NCBI RefSeq assembly: GCF_964275005.1 | Contig: NC_092703.1 | Coordinates: 868,001-932,000, forward strand | Direction: 5' to 3' | Origin: Diadema setosum | Lineage: Eukaryota; Echinodermata; Echinoidea; Diadematoida; Diadematidae | DNA: 64,000 nt | In this document: positions 22,108 through 35,590 of the stretch, piece after piece | Position numbering within the stretch: position 1 is the first letter of the stretch | Layout of the letters: each line of letters starts with the position of its first letter | Notes under the pieces: model-generated | Seen by the model: the letters and a program-made list of their open reading frames with translations, nothing else | Told to the model about the DNA's origin: nothing | Database searches by the model: none | Position numbers and translations under genes: made by a program

Positions 22108-22355
22108 CTATATTGTACTGCATGCCCTTGCATCTCTAGTGTTTGACAATTATTGTTTGTTTTAGTAAATTATTTTCAAGCCCATTTTGCTCACGTGGTT
22201 AAATTGATGCTGGGGGGAACAGTATCAACCACTTCTCGTTCCTCTCAGTTTTCTTGTCCTGCAGAATTTCTCAGTTCTTTGCAAATTTAATGTCTTGCTT
22301 GCATTGTTGAACTATTCTTTTCCTTATGTTTCCATTTTGAAAGCAATCATAATTT

Positions 22356-22603
22356 GAAGAGCTGGTTCGCAAAAACCGATAAGTCCATTTTTGAAGATTT
22401 TGAAGTACGGTCTCTGTTATAAAGTACAAAATAATACCTTTTAAATGATATTGGTCACTACATAATATAAAGGTACATTTTTGAAGTTATAGTCAAAAGA
22501 AGCAAAAACGTTCTTATTATTCTCTTTATTTTTGTTGACCTTTAATCGCAAATATCTCCATTTGGCAAATATGGACTTATCGGTTTTTGCAAACAAACTC
22601 TTC
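22356..22603. mobile_element. MITE, family D copy 1
   Basis: GAAGAGCTGGTTCGCAAAAA / CCGATAAGTCC at one end and its inverse at the other; flanked by ATTT on both sides. A second copy in opposite orientation is at 37867. Confidence 0.88.
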
Positions 22604-25474
22604 ATTTCTATACATTTTCTATACGCTATATATACTGCATTCGTTCATCCTCATTTCATTCATTGTCATTCATCACTTTGAATGCCTGAGAAATGGCAAT
22701 TCATTGTCTGAGTCACACGAAGCCACAATGACCCCACAACTGATAGTCCCTATATACATTACCTGACAAAACTATGCTGATACCCTGATTGCATATAGGA
22801 GTACCGAAAACTTAATTATAAATGATTTACAAGGATAACTAGTTTTCCATGGATCACAAAATGACGCCATATTGGGTCTGAATCTTAATTGTTTATCATT
22901 CATTAAGGGTACAGATTGAATTGGTATAGAACATGCATGGCTCGTATAACTCTTCAGTATAGTTAGCAACAGTGACCAAGAAAGTTATTGATGTTGTTTT
23001 GTCTTGTCTGAATGTATATTTATCAAAGCATCTCATAGTTACACCGTCAAAATAAACACTGTATTTTCTTTCCGAAGTAAGCGCTATATTCTCAGTCTAA
23101 TTTACTCATTAGGTGTAATGATTAATGTAATTAGCTCAATCAGTGTTGTTAAGTCACAGTGCATGTCACTATGCTATCCTACGTCTCTCTGTTTCAAAGC
23201 GAGTATCCCATTCACTGTTTTCAACTTTTAATCATTCTATTCAACTATATTTTTTGTCCATTTTATCTGTATGATAAACTTTCAAGTTTGATATTCACTG
23301 AGTATCAGTTGGTAATTCATCTTTTCGTTTATCTTTGTATCATACTTATATAATGTGTTCATTTTTCTTTCCCATAACATGGTTGTATACCAACAGGAAT
23401 AAAGTCATTGTTAGAAAACATTTTCTGCTTGGAAAATTAAACAGTCTGATTCTCTTCCTCCACCCAAAAATTCATGTCTTTATGTTATGTCTAATTTTTT
23501 TTTTACAATAATGTCACGATCCTATATAGTAAACATTGTAAATTTGGCTTCCTATTCTTTACACTCTTTGAATTATTCAAAAACATAGGACCTACAACAC
23601 TGTCTCAGGTGTTCTTCAAATAATCCACCTGCTCTGTTCCACAATCATATTCGAGGGTTATTTATGATGATAGGTTAAGGGTCAAGTATAACGGTTCGTG
23701 GCAGAAAATGTCAAACTCGGGGCGGGGGAGGGGAAGGAAATTGTCATGAAAATATCACTGATAACAGGCATAGATAAACCGTACTGGACTCCTATTGAAA
23801 AAATGCGCTCCTTTTTTTTTCACTGCGACTTTTTGTTTTTGCCACAAACAATTAGGTTGCCATTGACAAATCTATTTTTTTAAACACTTAAAACATTTCA
23901 AACTGTATTGCTATTCCGCCTGTGCTAATAGATCACAGTGCGCTCAAACGCATCGAGAAAATGTTCTTTTTTTGTGTGTGGTAAATCATAAAATCCTGTT
24001 GACTGACAATTTTATTATCCACCTATAGCATTATGGGTCTCTCAAAATGTGGCTCATCATCTAAACTCACTATACGTCTCGTTATGACATCATAACAGAA
24101 AGACTTTCGCTATAAGAAAAGTATTGTTCCTTTAAGCTTGTGGCTGATAAACTCTCACATGCTGGCTTGTAATTCATCCAGCTGTGTACCTAATACCTAC
24201 CATTCTATTGTCATTCCGACAGTGATTTGGCAGAGCTTGGGCATATCTTAGTTTGTGTTTTTTTTTCCCTTGGTTACTATTATTTTTTTCGAATAGTGAT
24301 CGTTATGATTAATATGTTCATATTCAAGTTCAAGTTCAAGTTCGAATTTAATATTAAATTAATATCAATATCACTTTGATATTAATATCACACAATAGCT
24401 CTTTGTCGTTTTGAAAATAAAATCTACAAAATGCTACTTTGGGGGATGACGTCATTGAGTAGGCGAAACTACAAATCTTGTGGTATAATGTTGCTAGCCT
24501 CATCAATGCAGTTGGTTAACTTGATAGTGGCATTGCTTGAAAGCAAGATTTGCACCTCAGTATATAATAATCCCCTCAATTTCGACGAATCGTTTATAAT
24601 GATGTCCACATTTCCTATACGAACGTGATTGGACAATAGCTTGCTGTTTGTGTGTGCTGGTATTCTCTGCCCTCCCTTTATTGAGTCCTTTCCTCTGTTA
24701 TATCTGCACAGACTAGAAACTAAACAAAACATCCCGTCCCTTTGAGCTTTGACCTCCTCTCTTCTCCAAACCTGGACACAGCAGGGCAAACAACGGTCAC
24801 GAAAAATCCCATCAAAAACAGCTGCATATGAATTTGAAGTATGTACTAAGGCAAACTTGGTAAATCGCTCTTTTTCAACATCATCGTTTTCTCCATTGAG
24901 AGGGACTATCGCAGCACGGTTACACGTTTACTCTGGGTTTGCGCTCGTAGCGATTGCAAGTGCAGCCGACTTCTGAGTCTCGTTACTGGAGGTCCATGCT
25001 GTTCTCCCTATCTCATAGATGGTTGACGGAGATCTCAAGTCAGACGATGACGTGATCGCTATGTTCGGTTCTGTCACGATGATCATCGAGAGCGTGGGTT
25101 TGAAATAGTGCAGTGACATTAGCTCCCTTCGAAACATCAGTCAACGCTTCGAAGGAAGCCCTAACCTAATTTTCGTGGCGATCATTATGTTCAGACGAGT
25201 TTCCGGGCTTCGCATTCGACTTTGATGACAACGCGTCAATTTCTCACCAAATTCAAAATACAGCTGCTGTGAGTTAAAGTCCGCATTCAATGAGTCAGGT
25301 AAAATCATGGAAACCATAATCTAATCGTCGGGAAAATCCTGGATTCTTATTCTCGAGAGGTAAAAACAACATTTCCCAACGAATACAATGTTCAGGCGAA
25401 GAGCGTAATTGTCAGGTGAGAATAGTTGGCAAACCTTGAGCATGACATGTCTGTGCTGCTCGCCGCTAAGAGAC

Positions 25475-25508
25475 TATATAGCATAAATATGACATGCCAT
25501 CAGTCACA
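25475..25508 (+). promoter_or_regulatory. Candidate TATA/Inr core promoter of the astacin gene
   Basis: TATATAG at 25475-25481 is followed by an initiator-like ATCAGTCAC whose A (25502) lies 27 bases from the first T of the box. The first in-frame ATG of the protease follows at 25685, leaving a 5' leader of about 180 bases. Spacing and order fit a TATA promoter; no experimental support is available. Confidence 0.5.
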
Positions 25509-25684
25509 GAAGAGTCAGTGTTACCATCCTGCTTCGGAGAGTAAGCAGGTTGCCAATGTAAACTCGAAGTTCTGAGTGTCATTACACTTTATTCAAAATT
25601 TACCGTTGAAATCACTGTGCACCGTTGAAAAGGAATCAAAGAAAACGAGGATTTCATCTTTCTCAAGGATCGTTGTGGATTATC

Positions 25685-26012
25685 ATGATAACTGTGAAGG
25701 AGATGGTTTCCTCGAGGAGAGGATGGTTACGATGCCTTCCCGTGAAACACGGACTGCTTCTCCTACCAATCTTGGTAGGCGTCGTCAAGCCTCTTCCAGC
25801 AGGGATGCACCGATCTGCCGACGAGGCGTTGGTAGCAGGTGACTTAGTGCTGGGCGTGGAGCTCCACCCGGAAGCTGATGGTTCACACCGGATGGCAAGG
25901 GCTGCTCCTGTTGTACCGAGGAGGGGAGGAAGTGATGGAGGTGATGGGCGAGTCTCGGAGGCGGAGGATGATGAAGAGACGGTGGTGAGAGAACCATGGG
26001 AGATCAATCAAG
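25685..26012 (+). CDS. Astacin exon 1 (signal peptide, acidic linker)
   Basis: First in-frame ATG at 25685 (A at -3), second at 25703 (G at -3 and +4). Encodes a basic n-region, hydrophobic core [11 protein letters not shown], then a Gly/Asp/Glu-rich spacer ([15 protein letters not shown]). Donor GTAAGG after 26012, phase 1. Confidence 0.75.
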
Positions 26013-28668
26013 GTAAGGGGTTGGAAGAACACCTGCTTGCCTCAAAGCTCGTATTAAATAACATGAAAACTTTTAAGGTAACGATGATGAACATGCATGC
26101 TATGAATGATTGTATAAGATAGGGTCATTTCGACAATGACACTTTAACGGGTTACTATCTATAGAACATGCATTGATTACGGTATCAATTATTTATTGAT
26201 ATACTATTCCTTTTTGTCACTGCTACGTGTATCACCATAATGTCAACTGTATTATGCTCATAATCATAATCCTGAACAGAGTGTACTGGTCTTACTTGGT
26301 GTACTAACGTATATTGGTGATTATGATGATATTATAGTTTGGATAATGATAATATTGAAACCATGTGCATGGCTTGAACGCATACAGGGTGTTAAAGTGA
26401 TGTCACCGCCTCTTACGTCTTTCTGACGTGACTTTGGTTTATCTACACTCTACCAAGGACAACATTCGCAACATAGGTGTTATCCTTAATATAATTCACT
26501 TCTCTAAGGTTTTCTGTGTCCTGAATTTGAAAAAACAAAACCATGCAGTTCCAATCTGCAGTTATTCCAACAGTCTTGTCTACAGATCCTGTATAGGTTA
26601 CTAGCAGTATCGTAACATAAATCGGGTTATCAGCTTCGTTTCCGACATGTTATCAACAGCTCATGATCAATGTGTGTTGCATCCATCCGAATTTAGGTAA
26701 CGCCGACGTTATGACGTCATTGTTACTGACGAAATGCAGGGCCGGCGCAGCGTTTTCAAAAGTGTGGGGGCCCACTTCCGGGTTTCATGAGCTAACAAGC
26801 AAAAACAAAACAAAACAAAACAAAACAAAACAAAACAAAACAAAAAACAAAACAAACAAACAAAAAAACACGTCGGCTCATACCTCATCTCTACCCGTCC
26901 ACTTCCGGGTTCTTCCGGGTTAAAAAAGTGTGGGGGCCCGAAGTGATGACACCTTATGTATTCCTTTGAATGGTGCACAAAAAGTGTGGGGGCCCGAGCC
27001 CCCACGGCCCCCACGGTTGCGCCGGCCATGAAATGTCCCTATGAGGTTCATTCACAGACAGTCATATTATTTAATACCTCTGCTCGGTCTTTTTCTCTTC
27101 CTTCTCCTGATCATCTCTATATCATTTTCCCTTCATTCACAGCTACTGTCTTCTTCCCACTTTTCTCCTCCTTCATTTAACCTTCAGATGATTGTTTGCA
27201 AAGCAATCGTCTTATTTCAACCTTTCCTACAATACATGGGCAACTTTCTGAAATCACGAGGGGGGGGGGGGATCTCTATGATGCTATGATAGGATGTTTG
27301 CAGAGAAAGGTTGAGGGCGCCACGCAGAGAAAGAATTGATAGGAAGATTGTACCCCTTGTCAAATGTCACGACCGCGCCGACAGCGGGTTAGCGTGGGAA
27401 AGATTAAAGGCCTGTCAACAGTTTGCACAACATAGCGAACTCGACCATAAATATAGGCAAAGTTTGTTTTTTTCATCAATAGGGGGATTTTCTCAGACTT
27501 ATGTCAAGTCAAACGTACAGAGCATATTGTTTTAATGTCAAGACAGTTTATCATTCCCATCTACTCTTCTTCTTCCCAATGAAGTGGGTATCTTTCTCTT
27601 ATGGGACCGCCGAGTGCGGTTCATTCCTCACTGAATTAGACCAACCTGGTGCGACATTATATACAAGATGTTTTCCCTTTTGACCCAGGTAGATATGCAC
27701 CTGACTGTATACTCGGTTATCATGCCTAAGGAGAATGGTAGGGCTCAGCTCTTGGAGATCAGTGATCGTACTAAGAACATATAGCTACCAAATCCTTGTT
27801 ATGCTTATAGAAATAGTGGCGGATCCAGAGGGGCGCACCGGGCGCGCTCACCCTCTTTGGTTAAAACCAAAGAAAAAAATGGGGGGGGGGGAGGGGGCGT
27901 GTGCCCCCCTTTAATTTTGCAAAGGCGCCTCCCCTTAATACGGAACTCCTTGATCTGCCCCTGTAGACATGAAAGATGGATTCTGTTCCCGGCTGCAGCG
28001 AGGTCAAGTAAGACCATCGGTGTTCTTTCATTCATATCGTCACGTATGAATACTTCAGCCACTTATCCCTCCTTTGAATTCTTGGAAACACTCCATGACG
28101 CAGTGGTTCATTTGGAGAGTGGACAATGCCCAATGCCCACTGACCACACTCGCCACGTTTCTCCATTTATCTCTTTGTTTAGACTAGGCCCCCTACTGAC
28201 TATACACTTGAACACCATATTTCATTGTGTTGACAAAGAAAGGTGTAAATGCACAATGATTACATAAGATATCTCAAAATCACTTTGAATTTATGTCTGC
28301 ATTTTCACATGGAATCATACACGAATTAACAGTGCATGACTATTGATTATTTTGACTGCTTTACTTAATCTAACTACATTTATTTTGTCTCATTATTTCC
28401 CAGGATTATGTCCACCACCGCTAGCTCATCTATGTCGTATCAGTGTACCTGGACCAAATGGACGAAGTAAGTATGATATTTATGTAACTTTATTCAGATC
28501 ATTCCTGTAGGCCTATACATACATCTATAATACCATGCAGACGGGGTAAATTGTGATTAAACAGCTCTTCGTTCTTTGAAGAAGAATGTGGCGTTTCCTC
28601 GTCGTCAACAAGACGAGTTTATACGAACATAGAGAATTATTCCCTTGCCAATCAATAGAGAAAAACCA

Positions 28669-28712
<44 letters not shown>

Positions 28713-31700
28713 CGTGTGTGTGTGTGTGATTTGAGCTCAACGAAAGAAGCTACAAAATGTACTTATTAGGTACTATATATACTTTACTTGTACTTTGTGA
28801 ATGACAATAGTTTTCCATTTTTTAAAATGCTCTTGGCATTTTCAATCCACATTCAATGTTGATTCATAATTAGAAATCATGACAACTTTGAATGAAAGTT
28901 GCTGTACGTACCTTGTGACTATTAAAGGGTTTAGAAGGAGGTTATCCACAGCGTCTCCGTGTTTTATTTCTTTCGTACACACAGTGCAAGACACTTTCGT
29001 CACGCCTTTCTTCGAAGGCGATATCGTTCTCGACTGGGAAGATAGACGACGTCAGGGACTCGCCAATATGAAGGCCTCGTCGTTGCGTATCCGCGATCGC
29101 CGTCCGCGTAGACGCAGGGCAATCGTCAAAGGCAACAATTTACGCTGGTCGAATGGGGTGATCCCGTACACAATCGACGAGGAATTTAGTACGTGGAATT
29201 AATGAATCAATGATAACGATGATGAGGATGATGATGATTTTATTTTATTTCATTTCCGTTTAATTTCAACAGGGTAGCCCTTTCAGTTAAAAAAACTGCT
29301 CTACCAAGGGGCCCTGCACAATAAAAAGATACAAAAACATATACAAATGTATTCAAATGCACAACGTTACAATCAAAACAAACGTAAACATATCAACCAG
29401 ATAGCAAAGAAAAAAATATATATGTAACAAAAAGTATACTATGATAAGAATACAGCATGAATAAGAAAAAAAAAAAGAGGAACCGAGAGAATATAAAACG
29501 CGAGTTAAAAAAACAACTATAACAACAACAACAACAACAGAACAAATAATATGTCAGCTCCCAGTGTCACAGAAATGAACATAATATGTATTGCACTCTG
29601 TTTTTCCTAGTAAAAAATTACAATAGGGTTAAAACTTGAGAGATAAAATTCTACTCTGTTTTTTAAATATGGGAAAAGATGACAAAACTGGCATAAAACG
29701 AGGTAAGTCGTTCCAAAGGTTTGACCCTTGATAATGCAGAGATCTTCTATAATATTCCCTACGGGGTGTATTGATTTTTGGTGGGCAAGAGAGTGCATAT
29801 CGAGTTCACAAATTGACATCACGAAAAACAACTATTTCTTATAAATACACTGGCACCATATCATTGATCAATTTATACATAATAAGATACGTTTGGTATT
29901 GCCTCCTTTGTATAATCGTTTGCCGGTTTAATTGTCTTAAACGATTATCTAACCACATTTCAGAAATTGTAAATACATCAAATGGATTTGACATGAGATA
30001 CTGACAAATGTCGTCGACTTTACCCCTTAAACTTCGAACATTAAGGTGAGAAATATTGAGACCATTATTACACCCAAATATGTTTTCTTCAGTATGATAA
30101 TTGTGCGGTGGGGACGAGTTTACTGTGGTCCGAATTGACTCGGTCTGTTTCTCATGGGATACATTGAAAAAGGGTAATTCCTGAAAAATACAAAGAGAAC
30201 AAATCCAATCCTTCTCACTTTGAAAGGTTTTAGTGATACTCCACATTTCACGTGACACCAGTGCAAACATTTAACGCAAAGAATACTATTTTGATTATTT
30301 GTAACTGACTTTTCACATAATTATGATACATGGGTATATGTGACTAGAACGAGGGTTCGAGTTCAAAAGTTCAACGTTCATATTGTATAATGAGACGAGG
30401 TGTAGTTTAACTTGGTGTGAATTCTCACTTACGCTTGCTTCTTACTCCTTCGGTTTGGTCCAGTTTCTCGATGTCAGCAAAGGACGCGATTGACACTTTC
30501 TTGTTGTCGTGTGTGAGAGATGTTATGCGACCGTCCGATGTCCACACTTTCTTGACTCTCTCGTGCTCGCGGAGGTCAGCAACGATACGTTGGCGCTTCG
30601 ATGTCAGGTCTTCATGGACGTAGATGTTCGATCCTTTGAAGTCCGCTCGTTTTCTGTAGATGGCCATCCTCTTGTTGTAACTCGTGAATTTCATGATGAT
30701 CGGGCGCGTTTTCGCTCCATCCCAGTCTCTTGGCGTGACTCGATGACTGCGGTCGATGTGAAGGGGGGTGATGTCGATGTGAAGCTTTTCTCGCACTTTG
30801 TCAACAATCAGCTGATCGGTGTTTTCGTCCTTCAGCTCTGTGATGCCATGGAAACGGAAACGCAGACAGTTTCTGCGAGTTTATTGTTCCTGTTCTTCAC
30901 AGATTTGTTCCAGACGATCGATCTTTCCCTGAAGCCGGTTGACAGTCTCGGTCGGTGACGCAACCTGCTGTTTTTGTTGGTGAAGGTCAAGTTCAATGGC
31001 TTTGTAGACATCCTGCGTCACCTGCTCCGTGATTGCCGCAACAATAGATTCCACAAGTCGGTTACGCGTGTCGGTCTTATTCAGCGCTGTGTTGACTTGT
31101 TCTTGCATGGATGGTATGCATTAGAACCGGGTCAGGTGACTCTAGATCCGATGTTTGGCGGGAATCTCTTTGTGGGTCTTCGGATGATTGACCAGCAGGG
31201 CTACCAGATTTTGTACCCCCATTGCTGGCTGCTGCCCATCCCGACGTTTCAGGCGACGCGGTTGAGGACTGTTCGGCGTGATTTTCCTCGTCGTTACCTC
31301 GAGATTTCCCCTTCTGTGTTGTCGCAGATTTACGGTTCGGCATGATCGTTTGATGGCAACTGTAGTATCCAATATCCACTGTCAGTGGCAGAGACCAGTT
31401 ATTTCAGCTCGTGATGACAAAAGAACATGTAATTTCGGGGTAAAATACTGGTCAAAAGAGCACGAAAACGAGTACGTGTTGTCACAAGGCTTGATGATGA
31501 CGAAATACTGATAATTGAGGCGTCGATAATCACTTCTATAATTTCTCATTGTATTCAATCGTAGGATGCAATACACTGGAGTAGCATCACTGCTATACAT
31601 AAAGTAGTTTGGTAGCAGCTGCAGTAATGATGGTATATAAGGATGATAATCTTAGTTAATTTGGAGTAGAAAATACTTGTAAGGAATCTATAGACAAGTC

Positions 31701-34700
31701 AAAACGATAATCGAATTAAGAGTAAGAACGAAGGTCGTGTTCAAAAAGAATAAGAAATAGCGAATTAAGAAGAACAAGACGAGGAAAGAGGAAGACATGA
31801 TTAAGAGGAAGAAGAAAAGGAAATAACTAAGAAAGATAACTGCAGGTGACATAATGAATAGCATAACGTGCAGTCACAGCTAAAATGTCATATATGTTCA
31901 CATAGGATTATTATGATTACTTTATATAGCTTTTTACGTAATGTATACATGGATGAGGATGTACCTCATGGTCTTACTTATATTAGTTTCATGTCCTATC
32001 TGTGTTTGCAGGTAATGACGTCATCAGACTACTCAAGTCGGCCATGAGGCACTGGCAGAACCGAACGTGTATCCGGTTTGTTCCGAAGAAAAGATCCGAT
32101 CGGGATTATCTGCGATTCGGCTATTTCCCCGGGTAATTGTTGTGAGTTTTAATTAGGAAGCTGTAGAAGAAATGAGATAACCTGGTTTGATCTGAAGGGC
32201 TGAAGCGTCAATCCGAGTCATGGCAAACTATTTCCAATACGCTATAGAATAAGATTGCAACATGCACGCCTAAACTTGCCGGATAACGTCCGACGGAGAG
32301 TAGAATATTTCATCTTTTCGCCTCCTTTCGCATGCTATTCTTCAAGTTGTCCGTTTCTCGCACGCAAAAATTATGCGTACTCTGTCTGGCGATCAAGGCC
32401 CGTTCAATCAGGCGGTTTGTTCATGTACAAAACTCGGAAATGACTCCATCGGAGAAACGCATCCTTTGGTTGTGCGGATGTTATACACTGGTCTTGGTAT
32501 CCATGGTAACTGCACTTTGTTCGTTGATGCCCGGCTCCTTAGGGAAGCTCAACAGGAAAAGCCTGACACTTTGTTTTCTTGTGTTTTGTTTGTTTATTTT
32601 GTTTCTCTGTTATCACTTGTATTGCTTTGCAAATGCCGAATAAATGATGATAATAATAATAATAATGATAAATGCCCCCAGCGGAGACTGAATAGAATAG
32701 GGGCCGAATTATTGCTGCTCCCTTGTCCATTCGTATTGAAGATGAACGAAGACGACTTTTATAATCGGATGATTTTCTTTCGAAAAGTTAACAGTGTCCG
32801 ATAAACGGTTTCTTAAAAATGTAAGAATCTAGGCGTAATATCATAAACGTATGTTCTATACTATACGTATACTTTTCATTGTCTTGTGCAACGTTAGTTT
32901 TATTTTTTTTTAAGCCATTCTGAAAACTATAAAGTAGGAAAGCAAAATGTAATTTTGATATTCGTGCCTAGTTAATGTTGCATCAATTAATTGTATACAC
33001 ATTGTCATAGACTTTCCTTCACATCAGGGCTCGTGCATTTCAGTAATGATGACACTTAACACAAGAAGACAAGTAAAAAAAAAAAAAAATCTTTGCTTTG
33101 TAATTAGATGATGATGTGATCGGAAAATGATGCTTATGTTTTTCGTGCTTCTTTGACCCCCCCCCCCCCCCACCCAGATGTTGGTCATTTGTAGGGAAAC
33201 ATGGCGGTGAGCAGCTGATTTCCATGGGTCCTGGGTGTAGTGTGTTTGGAACAATCGTACACGAGCTCGGCCATGCCATCGGCTTCTGGCATGAACAGGT
33301 AAGAAAAAAAAAAAAAAACTCGTGCATGATATCAAAATTTGACGAGCTTTCTAGTTTATCACGGAATTCACTTAGCTTCACTTAGTTATTTGTCCATGGT
33401 TTATTCATTTACACTGACACGCGTGACTACGAGAATAACATCTTGATTGTGAAAAGAGCAACAATGCATCAAAGAACTTACGCAACGTTCTACGTTAGTT
33501 TTCAAGATTGCTGATGAACCTATTGACGTGAACTCGAGACTAGATGCGTATTGTCTTCTCATAATAAGTTCATAAATTGGCGGATTTAGAACGCGATGGT
33601 CAAAGCAAAAATTACACGAAAGGTCTCAGTGGTTGTACCACTCGTTCTCTGCTGTTTGTTGTGGAATGTTTCGTCATCGCTTATCAGCCGAAAGCTTCCG
33701 CTGACAATGTGGTCCATGATCTCTTTGGTACAATATGAGGGCGACAAAATTACCACATTGATAGCCCAAACTGTTGCTAAGTGACGAAATCCAGCGTCAG
33801 CGACATTGCAGGTCACTTACTCAAATTATTAAGGACTCGTGTACATTCTGTTATTCATTGAAAATTATCATTCAATGGAGGTTACTCGCTATCATTTTAA
33901 ACCTGGTGATCACTCGACAGGGTAGACGAGATCGAGACATGTACGTGCAGATCGTACATCGTAACATCGCCCCGGGAACGGAGGAGAACTTCGGCAAGAT
34001 CGACGCCGTGAACGTGACGTCACAGGGTTATCCTTACGACTTCGATTCGATCATGCACTACTCCTCGACGTCGTTCAGCACGAACGGCAAGCCGACCATC
34101 AGAATGAAAAAGAAGTATCGCCATGTGCTGCCCTTGTCGCGGCTGGGTCTCCACGAGGAGGGCTTGAGCGATTTGGATGTCGCGCAGACCAGAAACATGT
34201 ACCACTGCAATCAGAAGGACGCGAGGAAGAGGAAAGGAGGTGACGTGTGGTAGCCTTAAAGCATGCATGACTATTGAAAATATATTAAAATTGCTATAAA
34301 ACATTTGAATTTGTTGACGAAGGTCATTTTCCGCGCTTACGTGTGCGTGTTGTTTCCCATGTCGCTGTTATTTTTTTGTTCTCGTTACGTCACAATACAC
34401 GCATAATAATAATCATGATAATTATATACCAGTAATCGTTGTAGTAGGTGTGGATGTTGGGCCAAAGCTGGAATTTTAGCAAGGCTATTATATAGAAGAC
34501 CATATAAGATACTTCAGGAATATTATAATATTCTAACGATTTTGGCTCGTCATTGTATCCATCGAACAGAGTTCGGAGGATACATGGATTTGGCCTTGTC
34601 GCGCCGCGTCCGCGTCCGTCTTATACATGAAAAGGTAAATCCAATAGGGTCTGCTTGTGAGCGCTCTACTGGCTGCAGTTCTTCTTCGATCATCTTCAAA

Positions 34701-35547
34701 CTTGGCATGAAGGTGTATTATGATAAGACAAAGATGCCTATGGTTTCTGGTGATGGCGCCCTCGCTTGTTCCATTTTTATACATGAAAAGGTATATCCAA
34801 TAGGGTCTGCTTGTGAGCGCTCTACTGGCTGCAGTTCTTCTTCGATCATTTTTTTCGATCATTTTCAAACTTGGCATGAAGGTGTATTATGGTAAGACGA
34901 AGAGGCCTATAGTTTGTGGTGATGGCGCCCTCGCTTGTTCCGTCTTTATACATGAAAAGGTAAATCCAATAGGGTCTGCTTGTGAGCGCTCTACTGGCTG
35001 CAGTTCTTCGATCATTTTCAAATTTGGCATGAAGGTGTATTATGGTAAGATGACGAGGCCTATTGTTTTTGGTGAGCGCGCCCTCGCTTGTTCCGTCTTT
35101 ATACATGAAAAGGTAAAATCAATAGGGTCTGCTTGTGAGCGCTCTACTGGCTGCAGTTCTTCGATCATCTTCAAACTTGGCATGAAGGTGTATTACGATA
35201 AGACGAAGAGGCCTATTTTTGGTGAGCGCGCCCTCGCTTGTTCCGTCTTTATACATGAAAAGGTAAATTCAATAGGGTCTGCTTGTGAGCGCTCTACTGG
35301 CTGCAGTTCTTCAATCTTCAAATTTGGCATGAAGGTGTATTATGATAAGACAAAGATGCCTATGGTTTTTGGTGATGGCGCCCTCACTTGTTCTGTCTTT
35401 ATACATGAAAGGTAAATCCAGTAGGGTCTGCTTCTTGATGCTGTGGGTTCGGGGGATACATGTGCTCGGCTGCGCGACCCGCCGAGCACGAAATTTCTAG
35501 TTATTTATCCGCTTTTGTGCGAACCAAAATCATATGACCCCCTAACT

Positions 35548-35590
<43 letters not shown>

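Larger units (their letters stand above)
18915..25474. other. Intergenic region between HELB and astacin genes
   Basis: 6.6 kb between divergently placed genes. Besides the entries given (CpG-rich region, three MITEs) I see a hairpin at about 19330-19375 (CGACCGGCAGCCCCAT against ATGGGGCTGC...GGTCG) and poly-T/A tracts. No exon recognised on either strand. Confidence 0.6.
29240..31343 (-). mobile_element. Internally deleted non-LTR retrotransposon (CR1/L2-like)
   Basis: A LINE on the strand opposite to the host gene, in astacin intron 3. It keeps an ORF1 remnant (30425-31343), the start of ORF2 up to the first endonuclease block ([17 protein letters not shown], then TISEMWLD) and, directly joined to it, the region after the reverse transcriptase ([19 protein letters not shown]) and a 3' tail. 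Nearly all endonuclease and the whole reverse transcriptase are missing. The 3' end near 29240-29290 runs into an ATG/ATC-rich microsatellite, as in CR1/L2-type elements. Clade assignment is from memory of motifs. Confidence 0.8.

Noticed and set aside
25663-26007. Minus-strand open frames rich in Ser/Pro
   Set aside because: Antisense shadow of astacin exon 1.
30509-30958. Plus-strand open frame of 149 codons
   Set aside because: Antisense of the LINE ORF1 remnant.
32255-32804. Several plus-strand open frames in astacin intron 4
   Set aside because: No recognisable domain; sequence ends like a LINE 3' tail, so treated as repeat.
34813-35415. 200-codon open frame as an independent gene
   Set aside because: It is a tandem repeat inside an intron with no start context; kept only as a finding.
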